IMG/VR virus record: IMGVR_UViG_3300046642_000884
Coordinates: 62,001-126,000 of that record
Source of the DNA: a virus
Strand: one strand, 5' to 3'
Length of the DNA: 64,000 bases
Shown: piece after piece, positions 41,160 to 48,283 of the stretch
Layout of the letters: each line of letters begins with the position of its first letter
Numbering within the stretch: position 1 is the stretch's first letter
Program-made: the position numbers and the translations under genes
The notes under the pieces: model-generated
What the model saw: only the letters and a program-made list of their open reading frames with translations
Told to the model about the DNA's origin: nothing
Databases searched by the model: none

Positions 41160-41353
41160 TAGTCTTGCTCCACGAATTCGAGGGTGTCACCGGGTAACAG
41201 TCGCCAGCCGTCGTCTTGCAGACAGGCGATCAGGCGTTGCCGAATCTTGTCGGATTCGTCTTCGACGCCGTGGTCGTGTTCATACACAACGGCGGATTCT
41301 CGCGCTAGTTCAGAACCAGCGCTGTTCTTTAGGACGATATCGATCTTTCGCAT
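41159..41353 (-). CDS. small hypothetical protein
   Basis: 64 residues, acidic. No family recognised. Confidence 0.5.
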   Translation of the reverse strand: MRKIDIVLKNSAGSELARESAVVYEHDHGVEDESDKIRQRLIACLQDDGWRLLPGDTLEFVEQD

Positions 41354-41356
41354 TGA

Positions 41357-41539
41357 TTAGCCTCTCTTGGATGGAACAATGGTAACTCGCCAGTTCCGGT
41401 CAATACACAAGTCCTCGACTTGACCAGAGGTCAATTTGTCGCCGGGATGGAATCGAACGCTGTCGGTTACTTTTTGAACATCGTAGTAATCCTTACCCAA
41501 CTTGTGGATAAAGCCGAAAGTGATGGTCTTGGTTTTCAT
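41357..41539 (-). CDS. small hypothetical protein
   Basis: 60 residues from the ATGA-overlapping ATG (MKTKTITFGFIHKLG). Beta-rich. No family recognised. Confidence 0.55.
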   Translation of the reverse strand: MKTKTITFGFIHKLGKDYYDVQKVTDSVRFHPGDKLTSGQVEDLCIDRNWRVTIVPSKRG

Positions 41540-41754
41540 GATTTTGCTCTTACGTTGGCGCCGGGACGGCAGGCGCGGAGGAAACGATCCCAATGGAACT
41601 GTCCATTATCACGGGCGAACAACTCGGCAAACTTGCGAGTAATCACGTCCCGCCGCAGTCCGTCCAGCTTGTCGTTATCAGTTGCGATGGTCTGAATAAC
41701 CTCAGCGATCGCCTCATAGTGACGTTTTGCAAACATCGGTTTCTCCTTGTTCAT
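41536..41754 (-). CDS. conserved-looking phage hypothetical protein with two possible starts
   Basis: 72 residues from an ATG 6 nt after the -10 (leaderless option), or 66 from ATG 41736, which has AAGGAG at ideal spacing. MFAKRHYEAIAEVIQ and FAELFARDNGQFHWDRFLRAC recall a family common in phages. Confidence 0.6.
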   Translation of the reverse strand: MNKEKPMFAKRHYEAIAEVIQTIATDNDKLDGLRRDVITRKFAELFARDNGQFHWDRFLRACRPGANVRAKS

Positions 41755-41760
41755 TTTCTT

Positions 41761-41789
41761 ATCATATCAAAGTCCGGACGATATGTCAA
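41761..41789 (-). promoter_or_regulatory. sigma70-like promoter
   Basis: TTGACA, 17-nt spacer, TATGAT, 6 nt before an ATG and 24 nt before the alternative ATG that has a ribosome binding site. Confidence 0.75.
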
Positions 41790-41795
41790 GAACTT

Positions 41796-42131
41796 TTATA
41801 AAGCTTCCTTTAGTTCCGGTGATGGACGTGTTAATCTTTTCCATTCGACGTCACGCCACTTTATCAGATACTTGCATAGATCGTTGTGGAAGTGATCGCC
41901 ACGCATAGTCTCCTCGATATCAAGTCCGGTATTGTCCTCGCGGAACATCAGGACGCGTGTTTGCGGATCGTGTGGCTCTTTAGCAAACTTGGCTTCTAGA
42001 TCGTCATACGAGACGGTCGCGATAGCATTACGGTATTTGCCGTTCTCGACATAGGAGAACGACACGGCATAGAAGCCAACGCCACAGATACCATTGCGAT
42101 GTGCGACTACTTTGTGAACAGTGAGTTTCAT
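41796..42131 (-). CDS. conserved phage hypothetical protein
   Basis: 111 residues from the TAATG start (MKLTVHKVVAHRNGICG). KVVAHRNGxxGxxFyav is a recognisable phage-family opening. Function unknown. Confidence 0.6.
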   Translation of the reverse strand: MKLTVHKVVAHRNGICGVGFYAVSFSYVENGKYRNAIATVSYDDLEAKFAKEPHDPQTRVLMFREDNTGLDIEETMRGDHFHNDLCKYLIKWRDVEWKRLTRPSPELKEAL

Positions 42132-42490
42132 TATCTCACCCAATATTCGACGCCGTCGAAGTCAACGGAAGTGTAGTCGGCCTTGAGATTTTCGGCAGTG
42201 GCTTCCCAGTCGATTACGATATAGTCTGGAATGTCTCTTGGCAATTGGCCAATGTCTTTACAGAGTTCCTCGGCGTAGTCGGTAAAGTAGGAATCGCGAA
42301 TTAGGGTTGAGCCATAACTCCAGTCTTCTGCATATTGCTCGGCTTCCTCAGCCAGCGCCTTCAGTGCATCCAGTTCAGCGACTTCGACTAGATCGAGATT
42401 TTCATCGTTTTCGAGTTCATCAATTCGCGCAATCACATCACGGGAATCAATGACGTCGTCGGAGTTAGAGATTTCGTGTCGGTAAGCCAT
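42131..42490 (-). CDS. conserved phage protein with ArdA-like C-terminus
   Basis: 119 residues, acidic. DSYFTDYAEELCKDIGQL and LKADYTSVDFDGVEYWVR match a widespread phage family that resembles the C-terminus of antirestriction-type DNA mimics. A DNA-mimic role is only inferred from acidity. Confidence 0.6.
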   Translation of the reverse strand: MAYRHEISNSDDVIDSRDVIARIDELENDENLDLVEVAELDALKALAEEAEQYAEDWSYGSTLIRDSYFTDYAEELCKDIGQLPRDIPDYIVIDWEATAENLKADYTSVDFDGVEYWVR

Positions 42491-42494
42491 TGTA

Positions 42495-42728
42495 TTAACC
42501 TTTCAGGTATTGGAGCATTGCGTCCTTGAGGGCAGTTTTAAGGCTGCGCCGTTCTGGACCGAACCACATTTCTCCACGATCTTCGTCAATCCGTGTGGCA
42601 GTAAAGTAGGGGGCTGATACTTGAATAGCAAAGTCAGTCACATTGCCATTTCGATCAAGCACCTCGTATTCGTCGTCAACCGATTCATCGGCCGCGAGTA
42701 GTAGTTTTCCAGTCATAAGGGTTTTCAT
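42495..42728 (-). CDS. small hypothetical protein
   Basis: 77 residues from the ATG after GGAGTATGTAACT. No family recognised. Confidence 0.55.
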   Translation of the reverse strand: MKTLMTGKLLLAADESVDDEYEVLDRNGNVTDFAIQVSAPYFTATRIDEDRGEMWFGPERRSLKTALKDAMLQYLKG

Positions 42729-42730
42729 AG

Positions 42731-43003
42731 TTACATACTCCAATAAGCTTCACTCGACGGACTACAATAGTTCGGAGTGTTGCTCGGTTCCAGATACTTC
42801 TTACCGCTCATCATATTGACGCGCTCGACCATATGGACGACGTTTTTGTTATAGTTGGCGATGGTCGAAACTTCGTGTGAGCCATTGTCTCGTTTGTTCA
42901 GTTTATCACAGCGATTTCGCGCGTGATAATAGGTCACATAAGTTGCGTCTGTCATAGTTGAACGAATGTGGTAAACAACGAAACGGGGGGTTTTGCGGGC
43001 CAT
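42731..43003 (-). CDS. hypothetical protein
   Basis: 90 residues, basic, with RFVVYHIRSTMTDATYVTYY. No family recognised. Confidence 0.55.
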   Translation of the reverse strand: MARKTPRFVVYHIRSTMTDATYVTYYHARNRCDKLNKRDNGSHEVSTIANYNKNVVHMVERVNMMSGKKYLEPSNTPNYCSPSSEAYWSM

Positions 43004-43004
43004 T

Positions 43005-43178
43005 TTAGCCTCTCAGCATAATGTCGTAAAACCAGCGCGACCAATAGTGAGGAGGCACACGTTCACGGCGGCTACGAATTTCGGAGAACTCGGATGGAAA
43101 AACTTCGCCGGAAGCGAAGTAGTCCTCAAGCGCTGCTTCTGCAGCTTTTCGGGATTTATGTGTCGAATAGCGGAACAT
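43005..43178 (-). CDS. small hypothetical protein
   Basis: 57 residues from the TAATG-coupled ATG (MFRYSTHKSRKAAE). A longer frame would overlap the upstream gene. Confidence 0.5.
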   Translation of the reverse strand: MFRYSTHKSRKAAEAALEDYFASGEVFPSEFSEIRSRRERVPPHYWSRWFYDIMLRG

Positions 43179-43378
43179 TAGTTGGCCATCCCATAAGTCA
43201 TTGAATCGCGGTGCATTGTCAACTCGCCACCATCGGCGAATCTGACAATATACCAATTGGCGTCTTTGCCAACGGTTGTGTTTTTACAGATTACAATTTG
43301 CTCCGACATAACGGGACCAAAACCGCCCATTGCGGGGGTTTCACGAGTCCACATTTTCATTCCGTTCTTGAGTTTCAT
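43178..43378 (-). CDS. small hypothetical protein
   Basis: 66 residues, beta-rich, Met-rich. No family recognised. Confidence 0.5.
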   Translation of the reverse strand: MKLKNGMKMWTRETPAMGGFGPVMSEQIVICKNTTVGKDANWYIVRFADGGELTMHRDSMTYGMAN

Positions 43379-43386
43379 AGTTAGGT

Positions 43387-43569
43387 TTACCTTTTTGTTA
43401 CTAGTTCAAACGGGCGAGTGTAAAGTTCGTGTAATGCGACTTTGGCATATTCGTGGCGTTTTGCCTTTTCTGCCTTGTCCCATACTTTGGTTACTTCGGA
43501 ATACGAAAGCGTTTTCAGATATATGGAAAACTCTTCAATATTTTTGAATGTTCTGGTTTTCTTAGTCAT
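43387..43569 (-). CDS. small hypothetical protein, first gene of leftward early-type operon
   Basis: 60 residues, basic and helical, preceded by AGAAAG and a strong promoter. It is the first gene left of the divergent control region. Confidence 0.55.
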   Translation of the reverse strand: MTKKTRTFKNIEEFSIYLKTLSYSEVTKVWDKAEKAKRHEYAKVALHELYTRPFELVTKR

Positions 43570-43597
43570 TCATCTTTCTCTATTCGTTATAATAATA

Positions 43598-43626
43598 ACT
43601 ATATAGTAGTCGGAAGCGATTGTCAA
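43598..43626 (-). promoter_or_regulatory. strong sigma70-like promoter (leftward early)
   Basis: TTGACA, 17-nt spacer, TATAGT. It has the same elements and spacing as the rightward promoter at 44514-44542. Confidence 0.8.
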
Positions 43627-44379
43627 GAGAAATCGTAAAATAAGTTCTTCAATGAAATCAAGGGGTTATAAGTTATTGATTCTATTGAGTTTTTTCTATC
43701 GGAATATTGCAGTTTCTGGAAAGTGCAGAAATATAGCATAAATGCCTAGAATCGAGCTGTGGTGCATCTAAATCGGCATAATGTATCATTATCCAGGAAA
43801 AAGTTCGCGAACCCACGACCATCCTATTGGGTCGATCACGAAGTCGTGATCGCTCACGATTTTGTGATAATAGAATGTCGATTTAAGTTGACAAGCGACC
43901 ACTAAGGTTGTATATTGATAATACAAGACTGAAAAGCAGGGCGTTGGCGTCCTTTGAAAACAATGGCCGACCAACATTTCGCGGGACTTAGCCCTCCCGC
44001 CGACTAAAGACTGTTTAGGAGCACCGATTCAATTCGGAAATTTACCTGGATCGTGCGCCGCGTAAAGTACCTACTAGCAAGTGGTTCATTCTGCGAAGTT
44101 TAGCTAGAATGTCGCGACTGACAACGAAAATGAAGTCGGGCGGCGGGGAAACGGCAGGATAAGATACGACTGGGCGGAATCATCAACACCTCAATATCGT
44201 GTTGATGGTGTGGGTAACACCCCATCATGACAACTTAAAGAATGCGCCCCTCCTAAAAAGTTCTTGATAATAGCCGGGGTGAGTAAAAACGCCTATTAGG
44301 GCAGAAGCGGCTTTAAATAAGTTCTGCTGGGAGTGGGCGACGACTCCTTTACAAGAAAGTAAATCGTCGCATCCTTTAT
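43627..44379. other. divergent intergenic region, structured, origin/control candidate
   Basis: About 0.75 kb with no supported gene, between the leftward and rightward early-type promoters. It contains a 20-bp palindrome at 43833-43852 with a degenerate second copy (43853-43868), and inverted repeats near 43980 (GCGGGA/TCCCGC), near 44186-44210 (ATCAACAC/GTGTTGAT) and near 44338-44371 (GCGACGA/TCGTCGC). Such a region could be a replication origin, a regulatory hub or a structured RNA. Confidence 0.45.
43833..43868. repeat. palindrome CGATCACGA-AG-TCGTGATCG plus degenerate copy
   Basis: A perfect 9-bp inverted repeat with a 2-nt centre, followed at once by CTCACGATTTTGTGAT, one mismatch from the same core. 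Two adjacent sites suggest cooperative protein binding. Confidence 0.75.
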
Positions 44380-44499
44380 GGGCCTGTAGGAGAGTGGTTA
44401 ATCCGCTCGCGAGGTTCGTTGAACTTGATCAGTTCAGTCTTTGTTTTGATCAGACAATGCTCGCAATGAGAGACGTGGGTTCGACCCCCACCAGGCCTT
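44380..44499 (+). tRNA. interrupted tRNA-like gene
   Basis: Acceptor GGGCCTG (44380-44386) pairs with CAGGCCT (44492-44498). D arm is GGA-GAGTGGTTAA-TCC; T arm is GTGGG-TTCGACC-CCCAC. Between them 70 nt are present instead of about 27. GCGAG (44409-44413) and CTCGC (44460-44464) could pair as an anticodon stem enclosing 46 nt. That insert holds a hairpin TGAAC-TTGATCA-GTTCA with U33 and anticodon GAT. GCTCGC is directly repeated at both insert ends. CCA is not encoded. It could be an intron-bearing tRNA, an insertion-disrupted tRNA or a tRNA-like RNA. Confidence 0.5.
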
Positions 44500-44513
44500 G
44501 CCGAACTTTCCAC

Positions 44514-44542
44514 TTGACAAATTCGTGTCGGTGGTGTATAGT
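44514..44542 (+). promoter_or_regulatory. near-consensus sigma70 promoter (rightward early)
   Basis: TTGACA, exactly 17 nt, TATAGT, followed by GAAAGGAG before the ATG at 44578. The best rightward host-type promoter in the window. Confidence 0.9.
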
Positions 44543-44577
44543 GCAAATACTGAAACCGTTAACTGAAAGGAGCCATA

Positions 44578-45018
44578 ATGGCGAAAGTTGACAGAGTTGT
44601 AGGATATGCCGGTGTATCGGTAGTGTCCGACGAGGATGGAAAGGTAACACACAATTTCCATACATCGTGCAACAAAAAGTATGCCGTATGGGCAATGCTT
44701 CCTGAGACAGTACTAGCCACCGGAAAGTCGGTGACTTTTTTCTGGTTCAAGATGCCAGCCAATACGACTAAAACTGCTGCTGTCCGAACCTTGCTGGAAG
44801 GCAAGTTTTGGGGTCCGACGGCTGATATCAAGAATATGCTTCAGGCAATTCTCGATAAATCGCTGCCGAAGCCCAAGAAGGAAAAAGCAGTAAAACAGCC
44901 GAAGGCAAAAAAGGCGAAGGTCACCGTCACGGTGAAGTCGCCGGAGGAACAGGCAAAGACTAAGTCTGAGACTTTGGCAATGATCAAGAAGCTGGCAGAA
45001 AAGCGAAACGCAGCCTAA
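44578..45018 (+). CDS. early-type protein with Lys-rich tail, unknown
   Basis: 146 residues. N-terminal domain of about 100 residues (VVGYAGVSVVSDEDGKVTHNF ... FWFKMPANTTKTAAVRTLL), then a Lys/Ala/Val-rich tail (KKEKAVKQPKAKKAKVTV) like histone or DNA-binding tails. It has a consensus promoter, a good ribosome binding site and its own terminator, so it is probably made early and in quantity. Candidate host-takeover or DNA-binding protein. Confidence 0.65.
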   Translation: MAKVDRVVGYAGVSVVSDEDGKVTHNFHTSCNKKYAVWAMLPETVLATGKSVTFFWFKMPANTTKTAAVRTLLEGKFWGPTADIKNMLQAILDKSLPKPKKEKAVKQPKAKKAKVTVTVKSPEEQAKTKSETLAMIKKLAEKRNAA

Positions 45019-45079
45019 ATAACTAAACGGTGCTTGACGGCTGCCAAGAAGCACGGTTAGATGGGAAGAGCAGGAAGGG

Positions 45080-45109
45080 GCGCGATCTTCTAAACCGCGC
45101 ATTTTTTTT
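45080..45109 (+). terminator. intrinsic terminator
   Basis: GCGCG / CGCGC stem with an 11-nt loop, followed by A and eight T. Confidence 0.7.
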
Positions 45110-45121
45110 AGGAGTACTAAA

Positions 45122-45328
45122 ATGATGCTATTCTATATGCGACATCATAACGACTTACATACTGCATTCTATCTGGCCGGCAAAGCCGCCGAAGATATGC
45201 AATATGTAATGGACCTAGACCCGAAGCCAACCGAATGCTATATGATGGTTCCGCGCCAATATCCTTGGTTGGAGGATGCGCCTCGAACTGTTTTTTCTAA
45301 CTTACTGGAGCGAGATATATGCGTCTAA
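45122..45328 (+). CDS. small hypothetical protein
   Basis: 68 residues, preceded by AGGAG. Met/Tyr/His-rich start (MMLFYMRHHNDLHT). No family recognised. Confidence 0.55.
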   Translation: MMLFYMRHHNDLHTAFYLAGKAAEDMQYVMDLDPKPTECYMMVPRQYPWLEDAPRTVFSNLLERDICV

Positions 45329-45480
45329 CTGATATATTTTGGACCGCAGGATTTTTTGAAGGTGAAGCGTGTTTTCAGTTTAGTAGATGGTGTTTCTGTA
45401 GTTAAACTTATGAATGAATTTAATGTAAGCTACAGCACTATAAACAGAATTAAAAACAACAAAGCTTGGATGGTATTATG
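45319..45480 (+). pseudogene. homing endonuclease remnant (LAGLIDADG-like start plus HTH end)
   Basis: Frame 1 from ATG 45319 gives FWTAGFFEGEACFQ, the first LAGLIDADG-type helix, then stops at 45405. In another frame, running to the TGA at 45480, LMNEFNVSYSTINRIKNNKAW is the helix-turn-helix end typical of phage homing endonucleases. The catalytic middle is missing. The remnant overlaps the end of the upstream gene and the start of the metallophosphatase. Confidence 0.6.
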
Positions 45481-46113
45481 ATTCGCCTTGTGGGAGATGT
45501 ACACGGAAAATATGAACAATATAAAAGAATAATCGCCGATGCTCCTGCCTCTATTCAGGTGGGAGATATGGGAGTAGGTTTTCGTCACAATCAAGGCTAT
45601 CGTGCAGGCGAGTTTTTCGAGAATCCGCCGCATTATGCAATGGTTAAACACGATGCTCGTTTTATTCGAGGCAATCACGATAATCCAGGTGTCTGTCGAG
45701 ACCAGTCACAATGGATCAAGGATGGAACTGTCGAAGGCGATACTATGTTTATCGGCGGCGCCCTTTCGGTTGATCAAGAATATAGAGTTGAAAACTATTC
45801 GTGGTGGGCCGACGAGGAACTATCAACAGCCGAACTTTACGATCTGACAGACAAATATCTGGCCCTTCGTCCTCGAGTAATGATCACACACGATTGTCCA
45901 GTGGAAGTGGCAGGAGCAGTGTTGACCGAATCTGGTCGTCAATCTTGGGGTAAACTAGATGCTCGCACCGCTCAGGCTTTCCAGTCTATGTGGTCGGCCC
46001 ATTCTCCGGAACTGTGGGTATTTGGACACTACCATTCCAGCTTCGATCATGTTTTACGAGGAACTCGATTTGTCTGCTTGAACGAACTCGAATATAGGGA
46101 TGATTTAATATGA
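45478..46113 (+). CDS. calcineurin-like metallophosphoesterase
   Basis: 211 residues from the ATG at 45478. LVGDVHGKYEQYKR (D-x-H), SIQVGDMG (GD), RFIRGNHDNPG (GNHD), MITHDCP and VFGHYHSSFD (GHxH) give the full metal-binding motif set. The family includes protein phosphatases, Ap4A hydrolases and nucleases. As a lone domain in an early-type unit, it may dephosphorylate host proteins or nucleotides. Confidence 0.8.
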   Translation: MIRLVGDVHGKYEQYKRIIADAPASIQVGDMGVGFRHNQGYRAGEFFENPPHYAMVKHDARFIRGNHDNPGVCRDQSQWIKDGTVEGDTMFIGGALSVDQEYRVENYSWWADEELSTAELYDLTDKYLALRPRVMITHDCPVEVAGAVLTESGRQSWGKLDARTAQAFQSMWSAHSPELWVFGHYHSSFDHVLRGTRFVCLNELEYRDDLI

Positions 46114-46280
46114 GAAACTTAGCACAATATCCTATCACTATGGGCGAAGTCGTTGACTGTCTCAGAAACTGTCAGGATAAGATACTAGCTGAAGGAGCGA
46201 TTGGTGACATCCGCCCGTCCTGTTTGGAAATTGCTATTAAAGTTGTTATTAAATCCAGCGGAAATGATGTTATGATTTAG
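46110..46280 (+). CDS. small hypothetical protein
   Basis: 56 residues starting MRNLAQYPITMGEVVDCL, ATGA-coupled to the metallophosphatase. Its end overlaps the convergent regA gene by 11 nt. Confidence 0.55.
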   Translation: MRNLAQYPITMGEVVDCLRNCQDKILAEGAIGDIRPSCLEIAIKVVIKSSGNDVMI

Positions 46281-46704
46281 TGCCGATCTGATACTTAGCC
46301 GATAATACCCAGTTGGCCTTATCCTTGTAACTTATTACTCTAATAGATGGCGGAGGTTCGTTTACCTCCGCTTTTTCTTTATCAATAATCTCCAACAGCT
46401 TCCATTCTGCCAACAGCTTTACAATAGTATTGCGTCGAGCAATGTCATCTTCAGTAATGTCGGCTGGTTTTCCATCAAGCTTAAAAAGTTCCTTAAAAGT
46501 TACGATATAATATTTAGATTTCTTGTGGAGAATATGACAGCTCTGATAGAGTGTCTTGGTTTTTTTAGAAGCTATACCGATTCTAGTCAAGGTTTCCTTG
46601 ACGACGAGAAAGCCGTCTTTCGTGCGGTCTTTGAAGTCGCTAAAGTTGTTGTTTTCGGGGAGTTTAACTTCTATGCCAAAATCAAAAGGTTCATTCTCTG
46701 TCAT
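46270..46704 (-). CDS. regA: RegA translational repressor
   Basis: 144 residues. VVKETLTRIGIASKKTKTLYQ, SCHILHKKSKYYIVTFKELF and IRVISYKDKANWVLSAKY align well, from memory, with T4 RegA, which binds early mRNAs at their start sites and blocks translation. It lies beyond the clamp-loader block, close to the T4 order. Confidence 0.9.
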   Translation of the reverse strand: MTENEPFDFGIEVKLPENNNFSDFKDRTKDGFLVVKETLTRIGIASKKTKTLYQSCHILHKKSKYYIVTFKELFKLDGKPADITEDDIARRNTIVKLLAEWKLLEIIDKEKAEVNEPPPSIRVISYKDKANWVLSAKYQIGTKS

Positions 46705-46757
46705 TTTATACTCTAAGATGTAGAGTATTTATTTAATGATAGATTTCAGTTTTAGAC

Positions 46758-46787
46758 AAAAAAGAACCCCAGGCACGGGTCCTGGGG
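46758..46787 (-). terminator. intrinsic terminator
   Basis: CCCCAGG/CCTGGGG stem with a 7-nt loop, then TTCTTTTTT on the minus strand. Ends the unit containing the winged-helix gene, upstream of regA. Confidence 0.85.
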
Positions 46788-46810
46788 TAGTTGAGACAAA
46801 TCTCTAGAGA

Positions 46811-47026
46811 TTAGACTCGGGTAGACATTCTATACTGATAGAACCGATATCCGTCACTATCGCGACGAGGATTGGTATAAATCTTCAGTCCACCATCTTC
46901 GCGAAGACGATGAATCGTCGCCGAAGGATTCTGTAGACCAAATCTATCTGTGATCTGGTCGGCAGTCAAAGGCTTACCCTTTGCTAGAACATTCACAAGC
47001 TTTTCAGTTTTTGAAAGTTTTACCAT
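46811..47026 (-). CDS. small winged-helix DNA-binding protein
   Basis: 71 residues from the ATG after AAAGGAG. KLVNVLAKGKPLTADQITDRF followed by NPSATIHRLREDG and a wing (IYTNPRRDSDGYRFYQY) is a compact helix-turn-helix with wing. Expressed from its own promoter, it is a candidate phage transcription regulator for the palindromic sites found here. Confidence 0.7.
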   Translation of the reverse strand: MVKLSKTEKLVNVLAKGKPLTADQITDRFGLQNPSATIHRLREDGGLKIYTNPRRDSDGYRFYQYRMSTRV

Positions 47027-47048
47027 TATATTCTCCTTTCTTATCCTA

Positions 47049-47077
47049 AATCTATCAAAGTTCAAGAGCTATGTCAA
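47049..47077 (-). promoter_or_regulatory. sigma70-like promoter
   Basis: TTGACA, 17-nt spacer, TAGATT, then an AAAGGAG-led start at 47026. Serves the winged-helix gene. Confidence 0.65.
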
Positions 47078-47499
47078 GCTCCTTTTTTATTTTTCTTTCC
47101 AGATTTTTTACGATTTTCCAGAATAAACTCTTTTGTTAGTAGATCATATCGTAGTTGATTGGGCAGTTTTTGGTAAAGGAATATCACACAGTCTTTCAGT
47201 TTTACTCCATCCAAAAACTCATCGGATTCCATAAACTCTTTACACTGGTCGTTCATCTTGAACGTGAAGGTTTTTGTATCTAAGCGAGTTCCTTCGTAAA
47301 GTGCGATAGGACCTGCAAGATAGGTAACAGTATATCCCTTACCTTTTAGCTCATTGCCGAAATTCCAGGTCCATTGCTGGATTTCAACCGTTTCCGGAGC
47401 TTCGCTATTCTGATATTTTTCGAGACGAGGCGTCAAGAACACCCCGAAGGTCTCGTTTACTTCGTTTACACCATAATGAATTGAGTTTGCGTTAGTCAT
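47074..47499 (-). CDS. hypothetical protein in clamp-loader operon
   Basis: 141 residues with a Lys-rich C-terminus (NRKKSGKKNKKGA). ATGA-coupled. No family recognised. Confidence 0.6.
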   Translation of the reverse strand: MTNANSIHYGVNEVNETFGVFLTPRLEKYQNSEAPETVEIQQWTWNFGNELKGKGYTVTYLAGPIALYEGTRLDTKTFTFKMNDQCKEFMESDEFLDGVKLKDCVIFLYQKLPNQLRYDLLTKEFILENRKKSGKKNKKGA

Positions 47500-47858
47500 A
47501 TCTCGCCTTTTTTATAGTAAAAACCATCTTCGTTTTTTTCATAGTCGTTTATGTCCTGAACCACCCAACGACCATAATCATAAGCTTCCTTGCAACCCAA
47601 CTTTTTACACATTGCTTTGGCTATTTTTTTATCATTAAAGAAAAACATAAAATGTCGAGGCATTCCATTAGGTAAACCCCCGCCTATTCCTCCTGGATAC
47701 TGAACATTATTTTTGACGTCTTCTTTCATTCTACGATAAAGCCAGCTTCGACCAATCTGTTTTTCGCTATATTGTTCGACCCATTCGACAATCTTTTTAG
47801 CTCTTTTTAATCCTGCCCAATCAGGTCTTAAGCCATCAACAATATATTTCCAAGTCAT
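47496..47858 (-). CDS. hypothetical protein in clamp-loader operon
   Basis: 120 residues. SWLYRRMKEDVKNN and GMPRHFMFFFNDKK are notable, but no family is recognised. ATGA overlaps with gp62 upstream and the next gene. Confidence 0.55.
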   Translation of the reverse strand: MTWKYIVDGLRPDWAGLKRAKKIVEWVEQYSEKQIGRSWLYRRMKEDVKNNVQYPGGIGGGLPNGMPRHFMFFFNDKKIAKAMCKKLGCKEAYDYGRWVVQDINDYEKNEDGFYYKKGEI

Positions 47859-48244
47859 ATATCGCCCTTTTCGACCAGGGCTTTTATCTCCTTCAGTTTA
47901 TTATCGGCCAGAAGCACTCGTAGATATTCCTCAGCAACGTGTCTGTTGGTTTGAAAATAATCCATTACTAACTGTAAATCCTCTTCGTTGATCTTCTTTT
48001 TAGCCCACTTACCGAATCTTCGTTTCATTTGTCTTATGCTCCCAAAATAGTAGTCGTAGTTCATCTTAGGCGTTAACGATAGCCAGTTTATGTTCATTTC
48101 ATTGGCATATAGAACGGCGTCGAGGTGTTGGCTCAAACCAATGTTGTGGAATATTGAAGAATACTCTTTTTCATCATATTCAGAGTTAAGCTGATATTCT
48201 TTGGTGGTCAGAATAGACTTAAGGAATCTAAAAGGGTCAGACAT
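47855..48244 (-). CDS. 62: clamp loader small subunit (T4 gp62-like)
   Basis: 129 residues from the ATG at 48244 (MSDPFRFLKSILTTKE). LDAVLYANEMN and YYFGSIRQMKRRFGKWAKKK match T4-like gp62. It forms the gp44/gp62 loader that places the gp45 clamp on DNA. The ATG is 7 nt after the -10 and is inside an inverted repeat. Confidence 0.85.
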   Translation of the reverse strand: MSDPFRFLKSILTTKEYQLNSEYDEKEYSSIFHNIGLSQHLDAVLYANEMNINWLSLTPKMNYDYYFGSIRQMKRRFGKWAKKKINEEDLQLVMDYFQTNRHVAEEYLRVLLADNKLKEIKALVEKGDI

Positions 48245-48280
48245 AGTGGATATTTTATCAACATCCACTATGTTTGTCAA
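48241..48280 (-). promoter_or_regulatory. gp62 promoter inside an 11-bp inverted repeat
   Basis: TTGACA, 17-nt spacer, TAAAAT, 7 nt to the ATG. Perfect inverted repeat arms at 48241-48251 and 48263-48273 (ACATAGTGGAT/ATCCACTATGT) flank the -10 and include the start codon: a likely operator or an mRNA stem. Confidence 0.8.
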
Positions 48281-48283
48281 GGA

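Noticed and set aside
43789-43977. 62-codon minus-strand frame in the divergent control region
   Set aside because: No ribosome binding site and it is crossed by the palindromes. Composition does not look protein-like; treated as non-coding.
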